NCBI GenBank assembly: GCA_027592035.1
Contig: JAQCIK010000008.1
Location: 12,768 to 76,767, forward strand
Reading direction: 5' to 3'
DNA from: Casp-actino8 sp001510455
Lineage (GTDB): Bacteria > Actinomycetota > Acidimicrobiia > Acidimicrobiales > Ilumatobacteraceae
Length of the DNA: 64,000 nt
This document shows, in pieces, positions 28,794 to 38,266 of this stretch. The position numbers were made by a program, and so were the translations under genes. The notes beneath the pieces are model-generated. The model did not search any database. It worked only from the letters and a program-made list of their open reading frames with translations, and had not been told where the DNA came from. Position 1 is the first letter of the stretch. Each line of letters begins with the position of its first letter.

Positions 28794-30743
28794 ATGAGCG
28801 ATCCGACTCCCCCTCCGCCGCCTCCTCCGCCCGGAGACCGATCCGGAAACCGCCGACGCTCGTCCCCCTCCAAGCCCGACGACACGCGCCCCGAGGGCCG
28901 CAACGGTCGCCCGGCCCTTCCGAAATGGTCGCCATGGGTGCTGCTCGGCATCGTGTTGCTGCTCATCTTCGGCCCTCAACTGCTCCCCGGTCCCGACCGC
29001 GAGAAGATCGGCTTCGAGGAGTTCATGACCCAGGTCGAGGCCGGCCGAGTCGACGAGTTCAAACTCAACAACACGACTCTCGGGATCACGGGAGTGTTCA
29101 CCAACGGCAGTGAGTTCTCGACCACGGCTCCGCCCGGGTTCCCGAACGAGTCCGACCGCGTGCTGTTCCGAACACAGGGAGTCGACTTCCAGGCCAGCAC
29201 TCCACAGTCCAACTGGCTCGTGAGCCTCATCCCGCTCCTTCTCCCATTCATCCTCATCATGGCGTTCCTCGTCTGGATGAATCGGCGAGCCTCGGGCCAG
29301 ATGGGCAACGTGATGTCGATCGGTCGGAGTCGCGCCAAGGCCTACACGACCGACCGCCCTTCCACCACCTTTGCCGACGTGGCCGGTTATGACGGCGTGA
29401 AGACCGAGATCAAAGAGGTCGTCGATTTCCTTCGTATGCCCGAGCGCTTCAAGGAGATCGGTGCTCGTGTTCCGAAGGGAATCCTCTTGGTCGGCCCTCC
29501 CGGAACCGGCAAGACACTCTTCGCCCGAGCCGTGGCCGGCGAGGCCGGAGTGGGCTTCTTGTCGGTCACCGGTTCCGATTTCATGGAGATGTTCGTCGGC
29601 GTCGGAGCGAGTCGCGTGCGCGACCTCTTCCAGCAGGCCCGCAAGATGGGACGCGCCATCATCTTCATCGACGAAATCGACTCCATCGGCCGCAAGCGCG
29701 GTGCCGGTCTCGGCGGAGGTCATGACGAGCGGGAGCAAACGCTCAACCAAATGCTCGCCGAAATGGACGGATTCGAGACGTCCGAGGGAATCGTCATCCT
29801 CGCCGCCACCAACCGGCCCGACATCCTCGATCCGGCGTTGCTCCGCCCGGGTCGTTTCGATCGACAGATCGTCGTACCCCTCCCCGAGTTCGAGGAACGC
29901 CTGGCCATCTTGAAGGTGCACTCCCTCGACAAGCGCATGGGACCCGACGTCGATCTCGAGGTGATGGCCAAGGGCACACCCGGAATGAGTGGTGCCGATC
30001 TGGCCAACTTGGTGAACGAATCGGCCTTGTTCGCCGTCCGCCGCGGCAGTGCTCAGATCGAACGCATCGACTTCGAGTCGGCGCGCGATCGCATCATGAT
30101 GGGTGCCCGCCGTGACTCGCTGATCCTGTCGGCCGAAGAGAAGCGAACCACCGCGTACCACGAGGGCGGTCACGCAGTCCTCGCCGCGGTTCTCCCCAAC
30201 GGAGATCCCCTCCACAAGGTCACCATCCTTCCCCGCGGTATGGCCCTCGGCGTGACCCAGACTCTCCCCGAGGAGCGCCACAGCTACTCGCGCGAGTACG
30301 TGCTCGACCGCATCTGCATGGCCCTCGGCGGACGAGTCGCCGAACGTATCGTGTTCGATCAGCAGACCACGGGGGCAGCGAACGATCTCGAGGTCGTGAC
30401 CGGACTCGCTCGTCGTATGGTGCGCGAATGGGGAATGAGCGACAAGGTCGGACCCATGGCGTGGCACAGCAACCAGCAGGTGTTCCTCGGTGAAGACCTC
30501 ATGACGAGTGGTCGCGAATACTCCGATGACACTGCTCGGCTCGTCGACGAAGAAATCAACACGATTCTGCGCCAGCAAGAAGAGCGCGCCGTCCAGCTTC
30601 TCATGGCTCATCGTCGCGGACTCGACCTGGTCGCCGAGGCACTGCTCGACGAGGAAACGATCGATGGCGACAAGGTGGCTCGCCTGGTTCAACAGGGCCT
30701 CGGTGAACCGTCACCCTCGGCCGAAACACTCGCCGATCAGTGA
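28794..30743 (+). CDS. ftsH: ATP-dependent zinc metalloprotease FtsH
   Basis: Membrane-anchored AAA protease for quality control, 649 residues. A Pro-rich cytosolic N-terminus (eight Pro in a row at residues 5-12) precedes TM1 (about 46-62) and an external domain. TM2 (about 141-160) leads to the AAA module with Walker A G-P-P-G-T-G-K-T (233-240), Walker B I-I-F-I-D-E-I-D-S and the SRH region. The zinc site is H-E-G-G-H (455-459), a common variant of H-E-A-G-H. The third ligand is likely Asp in T-G-A-A-N-D-L. Monocistronic, with a convergent neighbour. Confidence 0.97.
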   Translation: MSDPTPPPPPPPPGDRSGNRRRSSPSKPDDTRPEGRNGRPALPKWSPWVLLGIVLLLIFGPQLLPGPDREKIGFEEFMTQVEAGRVDEFKLNNTTLGITGVFTNGSEFSTTAPPGFPNESDRVLFRTQGVDFQASTPQSNWLVSLIPLLLPFILIMAFLVWMNRRASGQMGNVMSIGRSRAKAYTTDRPSTTFADVAGYDGVKTEIKEVVDFLRMPERFKEIGARVPKGILLVGPPGTGKTLFARAVAGEAGVGFLSVTGSDFMEMFVGVGASRVRDLFQQARKMGRAIIFIDEIDSIGRKRGAGLGGGHDEREQTLNQMLAEMDGFETSEGIVILAATNRPDILDPALLRPGRFDRQIVVPLPEFEERLAILKVHSLDKRMGPDVDLEVMAKGTPGMSGADLANLVNESALFAVRRGSAQIERIDFESARDRIMMGARRDSLILSAEEKRTTAYHEGGHAVLAAVLPNGDPLHKVTILPRGMALGVTQTLPEERHSYSREYVLDRICMALGGRVAERIVFDQQTTGAANDLEVVTGLARRMVREWGMSDKVGPMAWHSNQQVFLGEDLMTSGREYSDDTARLVDEEINTILRQQEERAVQLLMAHRRGLDLVAEALLDEETIDGDKVARLVQQGLGEPSPSAETLADQ

Positions 30744-30756
30744 CCCGTTCTCGTCG

Positions 30757-31218
30757 TCATTCGTCGTGATCGTGCGCCGCACACCCGGCGATCGGTAGAT
30801 CGGGGTCGCGCACCCGGGCCACGGCGGCCCACAGATCGGTGGCGGTCACCGGACCGAGCGCGTGATGTCGCACCACACCCTGGCGGTCGGCCACCAGAAG
30901 AGTCGGCACGGCGTCGATGCCATATTTCTGATGCAACTCTCGACGGGCCGTGTACTCCACCTCGACGACCATCACCTCGGTGCTCGACAGCACGCGGGCC
31001 TTGGTCGCAACGTCGGCACACACGTGACACGACGACGAGGTGAACACGACCACCGACCACTCTTGGCCCGGGTCGGCCGGGAAGTCGATCGGGTCGAGTT
31101 GCTGAGGAACCGTCCAGGATCTCTGGGTCGGAGCGTCGGCCACCTGTCGGCGCCGCGCGGCGAGTGCAATGATCGCCACGACGACGAACACCCCGAGAGC
31201 GACGAGAACGTTGCTCAC
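30757..31218 (-). CDS. Membrane-anchored thioredoxin-like protein
   Basis: 153 residues from the GTG at 31218, 4 bases after the DUF5719 gene. An N-terminal helix (about 4-21) anchors a thioredoxin fold with C-H-V-C (64-67) and the cis-Pro loop A-V-P-T-L-L-V. The tail ends G-C-A-A-H-D-H-D-E. Likely an extracytoplasmic disulfide oxidoreductase, judged from the anchor and fold. Co-transcription with DUF5719 and the large glycosyltransferase suggests it services a secreted envelope protein. Confidence 0.85.
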   Translation of the reverse strand: MSNVLVALGVFVVVAIIALAARRRQVADAPTQRSWTVPQQLDPIDFPADPGQEWSVVVFTSSSCHVCADVATKARVLSSTEVMVVEVEYTARRELHQKYGIDAVPTLLVADRQGVVRHHALGPVTATDLWAAVARVRDPDLPIAGCAAHDHDE

Positions 31219-31222
31219 GGGG

Positions 31223-32665
31223 TCACCGCCTCTGCACCGGTAGGGCCAACGTGTGCAGTCGACCGATCCCGCTCTCGTTGCGTTCGAGCAGACGTTCCAC
31301 GACGATCGCATCGGAGGCCACGATCGACACCGGTCGCCCCGAGACCGCACCGAGCGAGATCTCGCGGCGTTCGTTGGCCTCGAGAGTGACTGCGGTCAGC
31401 TCGGCGATCGGCTCGGGACCACCAGGACCGAACGACGAGACGTCGATGGTCGTCGGGCCGGGTGAGACGTTCAGGATCACGAGGGCCGTGCCGTCACCGT
31501 CGGCGGCGGTCAACGACGCGAACCATTCACTCGCCAGCGCTTCACCCTGAACGCCGAGCATGGTGGACGTGACCACCGACTGACCGGCGGGTTCGGTGAT
31601 CACTCGTTCGACGACGAGAGCAGGTCCGGCAAGAGCGGTCACGAGCAAAGCGTGAGGACCGGTACCGATCGTCGGAACACCCGACACGTCGAACGTGACG
31701 ACCTCACGACTCGGTACGGTCAACGAGGCGGCTTCGTAGTCGGTTTCGAGTGCCTGAACACCGAGAACGACCACATCGGCCTCGACGTCGTCTTCGGTCG
31801 GATTGAAGATGATCAACCGCTCGGTCACTCCCTCGGCCAGCAGACCGTCGGCGAACCACCACTCGTCACTCACCGCCGGCGAACCGAGAGACGTCACGTG
31901 CCCGAGTCGACCACCGCCGAGATAGTGCTGATCCTTGGCCACCACGATTCGCCCGGTGGTGGCGCGTATGTTGACCGCGACGACGGGTTCGTCACGGAAA
32001 CCGGTGTCCTCCATGTTCAGCACCCGAAGCGAACGGGGCGGAATCACGTAGCCCTGCAACTGATCAGGGGTGCGCGGACCGGCGGTCGTCGAGATCTCGA
32101 CGTCGATGATCGCTGCCGTGGGATACGGATTGGTCACGAGAACTCTCATGTCCGACCCCTCGGCCGTGAAACCATCGGCCACGAACCAACGGTCGGATGT
32201 GGTCGTCGTGCAAGTGGACACGACGTCTCCGGCCGGATGGCGCGACAGTTGTTCGACGACGATCTCGGAGCGGTCGACTTCGACCATTGCGCTCACGTAC
32301 GACGCCGTCACGGTTCGATCGAGATCGACGACCGATTGCGAGCGCGGTTGCAACTCGACGCCGATCGGGACCGGATCCTGATCGATCGAGAAGACCGTGA
32401 CGGTTCCGAACGATGGGGTGTCGCTGGGATTGGTGAGCACGACCTCACCGCCGTACTCCCCGCTCTCGCTCTGTCCGAGAGCCGCCGTCCCTCCACAGAA
32501 CCACGTCGTCGTGACGGTGTCGTCGACGATCACCAGACGTGGTGTGCCGGGATCATCGGCCCGGCCGAAGACGACATCGGTGCTCGATGTCTCGGGCGCA
32601 GCTGCGACCACGACACCGGCCGCGGCGAGGAGTCCGAGAACGACGACGACGAGACGCCGGCTCAT
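31223..32665 (-). CDS. DUF5719 family secreted protein
   Basis: 480 residues with an N-terminal signal or anchor helix (R-R-L-V-V-V-V-L-G-L-L-A-A-A), then about four repeated beta-sandwich units. The units share W-F-x-x-G-x-T/L-A-E-G and L-V-T-N-P or I-I-F-N-P motifs, for example D-R-W-F-V-A-D-G-F-T-A-E-G and D-E-W-W-F-A-D-G-L-L-A-E-G. This matches DUF5719, a conserved actinobacterial family of unknown function. The start ATG overlaps the stop of the upstream glycosyltransferase by four bases (ATGA), so the two are coupled. A role in glycan assembly at the outer face of the membrane is inferred. Confidence 0.88.
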   Translation of the reverse strand: MSRRLVVVVLGLLAAAGVVVAAAPETSSTDVVFGRADDPGTPRLVIVDDTVTTTWFCGGTAALGQSESGEYGGEVVLTNPSDTPSFGTVTVFSIDQDPVPIGVELQPRSQSVVDLDRTVTASYVSAMVEVDRSEIVVEQLSRHPAGDVVSTCTTTTSDRWFVADGFTAEGSDMRVLVTNPYPTAAIIDVEISTTAGPRTPDQLQGYVIPPRSLRVLNMEDTGFRDEPVVAVNIRATTGRIVVAKDQHYLGGGRLGHVTSLGSPAVSDEWWFADGLLAEGVTERLIIFNPTEDDVEADVVVLGVQALETDYEAASLTVPSREVVTFDVSGVPTIGTGPHALLVTALAGPALVVERVITEPAGQSVVTSTMLGVQGEALASEWFASLTAADGDGTALVILNVSPGPTTIDVSSFGPGGPEPIAELTAVTLEANERREISLGAVSGRPVSIVASDAIVVERLLERNESGIGRLHTLALPVQRR

Positions 32666-35600
32666 CGGTCGTCCCCCGAATCGATCGGGACGATCGCCGC
32701 CGGATCGATCTTCGGCACGCGACGACGCCGTCGCACCGCCACCAGCACGACGGCCCAGACGGCGATCTGAAGGACGAACCAGGCCCAACGACCGAGCGGA
32801 CGGTCGTAGTGCAACGAAACCTCGCCGCGTCCGTCGAGCGGGAAGGCCATCACCGATCCGAAGGATCCCTGTGCATCGACACGGCGTCCGTCGATGTCGA
32901 TCGACCAACGGTCGTCGAACGGAACGCCGAGATGCACGTAACCGGGTCCGAGAGGTTCGCTCGGACCCGACCATGCGGTCGTACCGGAGAGCACCGGGCG
33001 GGTGCTTCCGAATTCCGTTCGTACGAGAGCACCGGCGCCACCGAGTTCACTCGCCTCGGCGGCGGCATCACTCAACATGGCCGTCGTCGAGATCCACTGC
33101 TCGTTCTCGAACACGATCATGCTCGCCGGGCTGTACACCGAACGAAGATCGAGCTGTTCACGAAGGGCCGCGACCAACCCGGCAGGAAGTGGCCGCGGCG
33201 ATTCGGTCGTCGACCTCACCCGGTCGACGACGGGAACGACGACGTAGCGAATTCCGAATGGTGCCATCAGACGTCCGGCCCGGGCGGTCGAACGGGTGGC
33301 CATGGCCGTGAGAACGTCGTCCACGACTCGTCCGTCCACCGATCCGGGCGCCGACCACGTCTCGTTCACGTCGAATCGGCCTCCGTCGACGATCGAGTAC
33401 GCGATCCCCTCGGCGTGGAAGCGATCGGCACCGGGAACGAGCTCGGGATCACCCACAACCAGGACGCGATAGTCGCCACTCGACGCCGGATCGGCCAACA
33501 ATTCGTCGAGTTGACTGACGAAACTCGTGGACGGTTGCTGCCATCTTCCGTCGACGGCCGCCGCCGCGAGAGGAAGACAACCGATGAACATGGCGACGAA
33601 AGCGATGATGCTCGCCGGCTGTCGGAATCCGAAACGACCTCCACGAACGTCGAACTGGAAGGACAGAACGAGATTTCCGGCGCCGAGAGCAAGTGCGAAC
33701 GCAACCGGGGCCAGAAGAACTCCGGCCTGAGGCAGCCACCATGCTCCACCATCGGCAGTGACGGCCAGAACGAGGAAGAGTGACGACACGAGGACGGCAG
33801 TGAACGCTCCGATCAGTCGGGCCGATCGTGCGACCAACAGTCCGACCAGAAGAGCGACGTACACACCGATCACGAGGCCACCGAGAGCAGCCGGGCCGAT
33901 GTCGAATCGCAGGAGTCGCCAGAGTCCGCGGTCGGCGGTCAGACGCTCGGGGCTTCCGACGACTGCGATCCATCCGTCACCGTCGAGAAAGCGCAACGAC
34001 CACGGAAGCTGGAGAACGATGGCACCCGTGAAGGCCACGAGCGAAACAGCGATCGTCATGACCGAACGGCGCCACGAATCGCCGCCGACGAGCGACGCAA
34101 CGGCCACCACGACCAGAACGACGAGCGCGACCATCGCCGCGGACGGGGCGAATGCGGCGGCCACGGCGATCAGGATCACGAGACGAGCGAGCGATGGAAT
34201 TCTCTCTTCGATCGTCACGTCATCGACCACTCGGCGAGCCAGCACCACGGTCCAAGGGATCACGGCGTAAGCGACCAAAGCCGCCAGGCGACCCGAGGCG
34301 ATCGCTGCGTAGGGAAGTGGAACGGCGGCGTACACCACGGCGGCCACGAGTCCACCTCGACCCGGCACGAGGCGCGATGCACCCGACCATCCGAGGAGAA
34401 GCGCTCCGAGGACGCCGAGGGTCTGTACCAGTCCCATCTGCGCGAACGACACGATTCCGGCGACACCGAGCAGCAGAAGTCCGGTGGGTTGAGCCGTCGT
34501 GTCGCCGAGTCCGCGGTTCCACCAGCCCGACAGGTGGGACCGGATCATGTCGAACGGCGAATCGGGAATCGGCAACAACTCGCCGATGGGTCGGATGCCG
34601 TCGGTGACGACACGTCGACCTCCGACCAACAACAGAGCGATGAGCACACCCCACACGACCATCGACGCCGTCGAACGTTCGGACACGACCTCGTCGAGAT
34701 CGGCGTGGCGCGCCCGACCTCGTCGGAATCGATTCCACCGGACACTTCCCCGCACCTGGAGATCGGCGATCTCGCGGTCGGGTACGGTCCGAATTCCTGC
34801 GACTCGCCGGCGCCGCGAGATGATGCGAGGCAATCCGGTCAATAGTGACACCAGCGCGACGAGGCGCGCCGCCGACGCCCTGGGGCGTCCGCGTAACAAC
34901 GCGACCAGCGCCGTCGAGACGCCGAGAATCACGAGGCCGGGAATGACGGTCACGAGACGTAGCCCGCCGGTCGCCGACACGACGGTGGCCAATCGCTGAC
35001 GTTCGGCATCGACTTCGCTCACCAACGTCGGAGCACGATGGAACATCGCCTGGCGGTGGCGCCCGACGGCATCGGGAACGATCACGACCCGAGCGCCGGC
35101 GACGTGAGCTCGCCAGCAGAGATCGAGTGCCTCACCGTGGTACGCGTGATCGATGTCGAATCCGCCGAGACGTCGGAACAAATCGGCTCGGATCAGCAAG
35201 CACGCCGACGACAGAGCGAACTTGTCACCGGTTGCATCGTGCTGCTCCTGATCGAGTTCGAGAGGTTCGAGACCGTCGTCGAGTTCACCGAATCGATCGA
35301 CATCGAACCCCACCGACGACAAGACCCCTGGCGCCTCCCACCTGACGAGTTTCGGTCCGAGCACACCGGCGTTCGACCGGAACATCTCCTCCACGAGACG
35401 CCGGATCGCGTCCGGCGCCAACGCGACGTCGTCGTGCATCAGGAGGAACAGGCCGCCGTCACCTTCGACCAACCGCAACACCTGATTGGCGGCCCGAGCG
35501 AATCCGATGTCCCCCACCCCCCGCACATGGGCGGTCGGAAGCATCGACTGCGCAAGGTCGCGATGCGCCGAGATGACGGTCTCGTCGTTCGAGGTCACGA

Positions 35601-35769
35601 GAAGAACGACCTGGACCGAGGGATAGTCCTGGGCGGCCAGGGACGTCAAGACGTCGGCCAGGTCGGGACTGGACGGGGCGACCACCACCGCGGCCACGAC
35701 CCCGGGGACCGCCCCACCCGGCTCCGCCTGGCCCACGAGGGGCTCGGTCGGGGTGGAGGGTGAGGCCAC
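32662..35769 (-). CDS. GT2 glycosyltransferase fused to a membrane GT-C-like region
   Basis: 1035 residues in two parts. Residues about 20-290 are a family 2 glycosyltransferase with H-D-D-V-A at 112-116 (the nucleotide/metal acid pair) and A-C-L-L-I-R. The late block G-E-A-L-D-L-C-W-R corresponds to the usual E-D-V-D-L-C-W-R. The remaining part has about 12 helices and an extracytoplasmic C-terminal beta domain before a last helix. Such fusions could add a sugar inside and process or transfer the lipid-linked product outside. Overlaps DUF5719 by four bases and is divergent from the flippase. Similar genes lie next to DUF5719 in other Actinobacteria, as I recall. Confidence 0.88.
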   Translation of the reverse strand: MASPSTPTEPLVGQAEPGGAVPGVVAAVVVAPSSPDLADVLTSLAAQDYPSVQVVLLVTSNDETVISAHRDLAQSMLPTAHVRGVGDIGFARAANQVLRLVEGDGGLFLLMHDDVALAPDAIRRLVEEMFRSNAGVLGPKLVRWEAPGVLSSVGFDVDRFGELDDGLEPLELDQEQHDATGDKFALSSACLLIRADLFRRLGGFDIDHAYHGEALDLCWRAHVAGARVVIVPDAVGRHRQAMFHRAPTLVSEVDAERQRLATVVSATGGLRLVTVIPGLVILGVSTALVALLRGRPRASAARLVALVSLLTGLPRIISRRRRVAGIRTVPDREIADLQVRGSVRWNRFRRGRARHADLDEVVSERSTASMVVWGVLIALLLVGGRRVVTDGIRPIGELLPIPDSPFDMIRSHLSGWWNRGLGDTTAQPTGLLLLGVAGIVSFAQMGLVQTLGVLGALLLGWSGASRLVPGRGGLVAAVVYAAVPLPYAAIASGRLAALVAYAVIPWTVVLARRVVDDVTIEERIPSLARLVILIAVAAAFAPSAAMVALVVLVVVAVASLVGGDSWRRSVMTIAVSLVAFTGAIVLQLPWSLRFLDGDGWIAVVGSPERLTADRGLWRLLRFDIGPAALGGLVIGVYVALLVGLLVARSARLIGAFTAVLVSSLFLVLAVTADGGAWWLPQAGVLLAPVAFALALGAGNLVLSFQFDVRGGRFGFRQPASIIAFVAMFIGCLPLAAAAVDGRWQQPSTSFVSQLDELLADPASSGDYRVLVVGDPELVPGADRFHAEGIAYSIVDGGRFDVNETWSAPGSVDGRVVDDVLTAMATRSTARAGRLMAPFGIRYVVVPVVDRVRSTTESPRPLPAGLVAALREQLDLRSVYSPASMIVFENEQWISTTAMLSDAAAEASELGGAGALVRTEFGSTRPVLSGTTAWSGPSEPLGPGYVHLGVPFDDRWSIDIDGRRVDAQGSFGSVMAFPLDGRGEVSLHYDRPLGRWAWFVLQIAVWAVVLVAVRRRRRVPKIDPAAIVPIDSGDDR

Positions 35770-35858
35770 GATGGGCGAAGGCTACCCGTGTGGCCAGCCC
35801 CGATGAGGTCGCTCCCCTGTCCGACACCCCCCTCATCGCTAGCGTGGAGGACCTGACG

Positions 35859-37205
35859 ATGAGCGGAGACGACGACGCCACGATGAGTGAGACCGACCAG
35901 GGCGTCGAGCCCCGAACTTCCCTGCCCGAGGGCACCACGGCCGTCGGTGTCGGACTCGTGATCGCCGGTCTGTCGAGTTACCTCTTCTTCAAGGTCGGCC
36001 AGGAAGCCCTGGGCAAGGACGACTTCAAACCGATCGTCGCGCTGTGGTTCGCCACCTTCGTCGTGGCGCCCGGCTTCTTCTTGCCCCTCGAGCAGGAAAT
36101 GGGACGCGCCCTCGCCCACCGGCGCGCACTCGGAATCGGTGGTCGGCCGATCGTGGCACGGGTGGTTCCACTCGGTGTCGCCATCGCCGCCGTCGTGGTG
36201 GCCGTGATGGCCGGTTTCAGTTCGATCGCCACCCGAGAATTCTTCGAGGGTTACGCCCTCGTCACCGCATCGCTGATCATCGCCTTCATGGCCTATGCAC
36301 CGGCTCACCTGGCACGCGGTATCTGCTCCGGCCAGGCTCGATTCTCGTCGTACGGAATCGTCATGGGGGCCGACGGATTCGTTCGCGTCGTGGGTGCCGT
36401 CGTTTTGTGGCAGCTCGACGTCACCAACGTCGGGGCGTACGCCTTGCTGGTCGCTCTCTCACCACTCACCGGTGTGGCCTACGTGGTGGCGCGGGGCCGC
36501 CTGACCACCGACAGCGGACCCGAGGCACCCTGGAGCGAAGTCACACCCAACCTCGGTTGGCTCCTGCTCGGTTCGCTCATGGGGGCCGGGCTCGTCAACG
36601 CCGGGCCGATCGCGGTCGACATTCTCGCCCGCTCCGATGAAGCCGAACGTGTCACCCGTTTCGGAAACGGCGTTCTCCTCGCTCGTATCCCACTGTTCCT
36701 CTTCCAGGCCGTGCAAGCAGCTCTCCTCCCCCGACTCGCACGACTCGCGGCGCAAAACGACCTCCAGGAGTTTCGCAACGGCTTTCGACGACTTCTGCTC
36801 GTCGTGATCGGCGTCGGCGCCATCGGAACCGTCGGATCGTTCCTGATCGGTCCACCACTGCTCGACGTCGTGTACGACGGAGGGCTCGATCGGCGCACCC
36901 TCACCCTTCTTGCTCTCGGAAGTTCGATCTACATGGTGGCGCTGGCCACCGCTCAAGCCGTGATCGCTCTGCACGGACACGCCGTCGTCGGCCTGGGCTG
37001 GTTGGTCTCGATGGCCGTGTTCGTCGTCGCCACTGCGGTCGGAGCCGACGACTTGTATCTACGCGTCGAGATCGGCCTCGTGGCCAGTTCCATCTGCGGA
37101 CTCGTGGTCTTCGCGATCTCACTGCGACGACGACTCGCCGAGGGTCTCACGCCCGACGCCAGCTCGGCCTTGGAGGCCTTCACCGACCGCCCACTCGAGG
37201 GCTGA
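35859..37205 (+). CDS. MOP-superfamily polysaccharide flippase-like protein
   Basis: Polytopic membrane protein of 448 residues with about 12 helices, resembling Wzx/MATE-like lipid-linked sugar exporters. I prefer the ATG at 35859 because GGAGG lies 9 bases before it; a GTG at 35790 would add 23 residues. Conserved-looking segments are G-Q-A-R-F-S-S-Y, L-L-A-R-I-P-L-F-L-F-Q-A-V-Q and L-L-P-R-L-A. Its stop abuts the gmd stop with no gap (TGATCA). Context fits export of the glycan built by the neighbouring enzymes. Confidence 0.82.
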   Translation: MSGDDDATMSETDQGVEPRTSLPEGTTAVGVGLVIAGLSSYLFFKVGQEALGKDDFKPIVALWFATFVVAPGFFLPLEQEMGRALAHRRALGIGGRPIVARVVPLGVAIAAVVVAVMAGFSSIATREFFEGYALVTASLIIAFMAYAPAHLARGICSGQARFSSYGIVMGADGFVRVVGAVVLWQLDVTNVGAYALLVALSPLTGVAYVVARGRLTTDSGPEAPWSEVTPNLGWLLLGSLMGAGLVNAGPIAVDILARSDEAERVTRFGNGVLLARIPLFLFQAVQAALLPRLARLAAQNDLQEFRNGFRRLLLVVIGVGAIGTVGSFLIGPPLLDVVYDGGLDRRTLTLLALGSSIYMVALATAQAVIALHGHAVVGLGWLVSMAVFVVATAVGADDLYLRVEIGLVASSICGLVVFAISLRRRLAEGLTPDASSALEAFTDRPLEG

Positions 37206-38204
37206 TCAGGACGGGATCGCAAGACCGGCCTTGGTGGCCTCTCGCTGCAGATCGTGGGCGACCATCATCTTCACGAGTTCCGGGAAGGTGACTTCGGGTT
37301 CCCAGCCGAGCTGCTCTCGGGCCTTCGACGCGTCACCGATGAGGAGATCGACCTCGGCCGGCCGGAAGAACTTCGGATCCTGTCGGACGTATTTCTTCCA
37401 ATCGTCGAGTCCCACCTCGGCGAAGGCCAGCTGGACGAGTTCTTCGATCGTGTGAGTCTCTCCGGTGGCGATCACGTAGTCGTCGGGTTCGGGCTGCTGA
37501 AGCATCAGCCACATCGCCTTCACGTAGTCACCCGCATATCCCCAGTCGCGCTTGGCGTCGAGATTGCCCATCACCAATTCGTCCTGAAGTCCGAGCCGAA
37601 TACGCGCGGCTGCGTTGGTGACCTTTCGTGTCACGAATTCGACACCTCGTCGGGGCCCTTCGTGGTTGAAGAGAATTCCCGAACACGCATAGAGGCCGTA
37701 GCTCTCTCGGTAGTTGACGGTGATGTGATGTCCGAAGACCTTCGCACACCCGTATGGCGAACGCGGATGAAACGCCGTCTTCTCCGATTGCGGGATCTCG
37801 CGAACCTTGCCGAACATTTCCGATGACGAGGCCTGATAGAAGCGAATGGGGTTGTTCTCGGCCCCTCCCACCATGCGAACCGCTTCGAGCATGCGAAGAA
37901 CTCCCGTTCCCGTGAGGTTCGACGTCAGTTCGGCCTGGTTCCACGACAACGCCACGAACGAGATCGCAGCCAGGTTGTACACCTCGTCGGGGTTCGCGAC
38001 TTCGAGCGCCTTCACGAGTGACGGAAGGTCGGCCAGATCACCCGGAACGATCTCGACGAACGGAAATTCGTCCCGCATCATCTCGAGCTTGGGGTTGTTC
38101 TGACCCTTGACGACGCCGAACACCTCGTAACCCTTCTCGTGAAGAAGGTGAGCCAGGTGCTGGCCGTCCTGGCCAGTGACTCCGGTGATGAGGGCGCGGG
38201 GCAT
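37206..38204 (-). CDS. gmd: GDP-mannose 4,6-dehydratase
   Basis: Converts GDP-D-mannose to GDP-4-keto-6-deoxymannose, precursor of GDP-fucose, rhamnose or related sugars. 332 residues. Rossmann motif T-G-V-T-G-Q-D-G, S-S-S-E-M-F-G with the catalytic Ser/Thr-Glu region, and S-P-Y-G-C-A-K as the Tyr-x3-Lys pair. The Gmd-specific N-H-E-G-P-R-R-G is also present. The usual partner GDP-fucose synthase is not seen in the window. The nearest SDR (41044-41979) lacks its active site. Confidence 0.94.
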   Translation of the reverse strand: MPRALITGVTGQDGQHLAHLLHEKGYEVFGVVKGQNNPKLEMMRDEFPFVEIVPGDLADLPSLVKALEVANPDEVYNLAAISFVALSWNQAELTSNLTGTGVLRMLEAVRMVGGAENNPIRFYQASSSEMFGKVREIPQSEKTAFHPRSPYGCAKVFGHHITVNYRESYGLYACSGILFNHEGPRRGVEFVTRKVTNAAARIRLGLQDELVMGNLDAKRDWGYAGDYVKAMWLMLQQPEPDDYVIATGETHTIEELVQLAFAEVGLDDWKKYVRQDPKFFRPAEVDLLIGDASKAREQLGWEPEVTFPELVKMMVAHDLQREATKAGLAIPS

Positions 38205-38266
38205 GGGACTCCTTCGTCGATGCCCGTCGAGGGCGTCGGCGCATTCTACGGTCGTACACTCGTCAC

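Noticed and set aside
28569..30692. A 707-codon open frame antisense to ftsH
   Set aside because: Fully covered by FtsH on the other strand; composition is His/Glu/Asp-rich shadow sequence without a fold signature.
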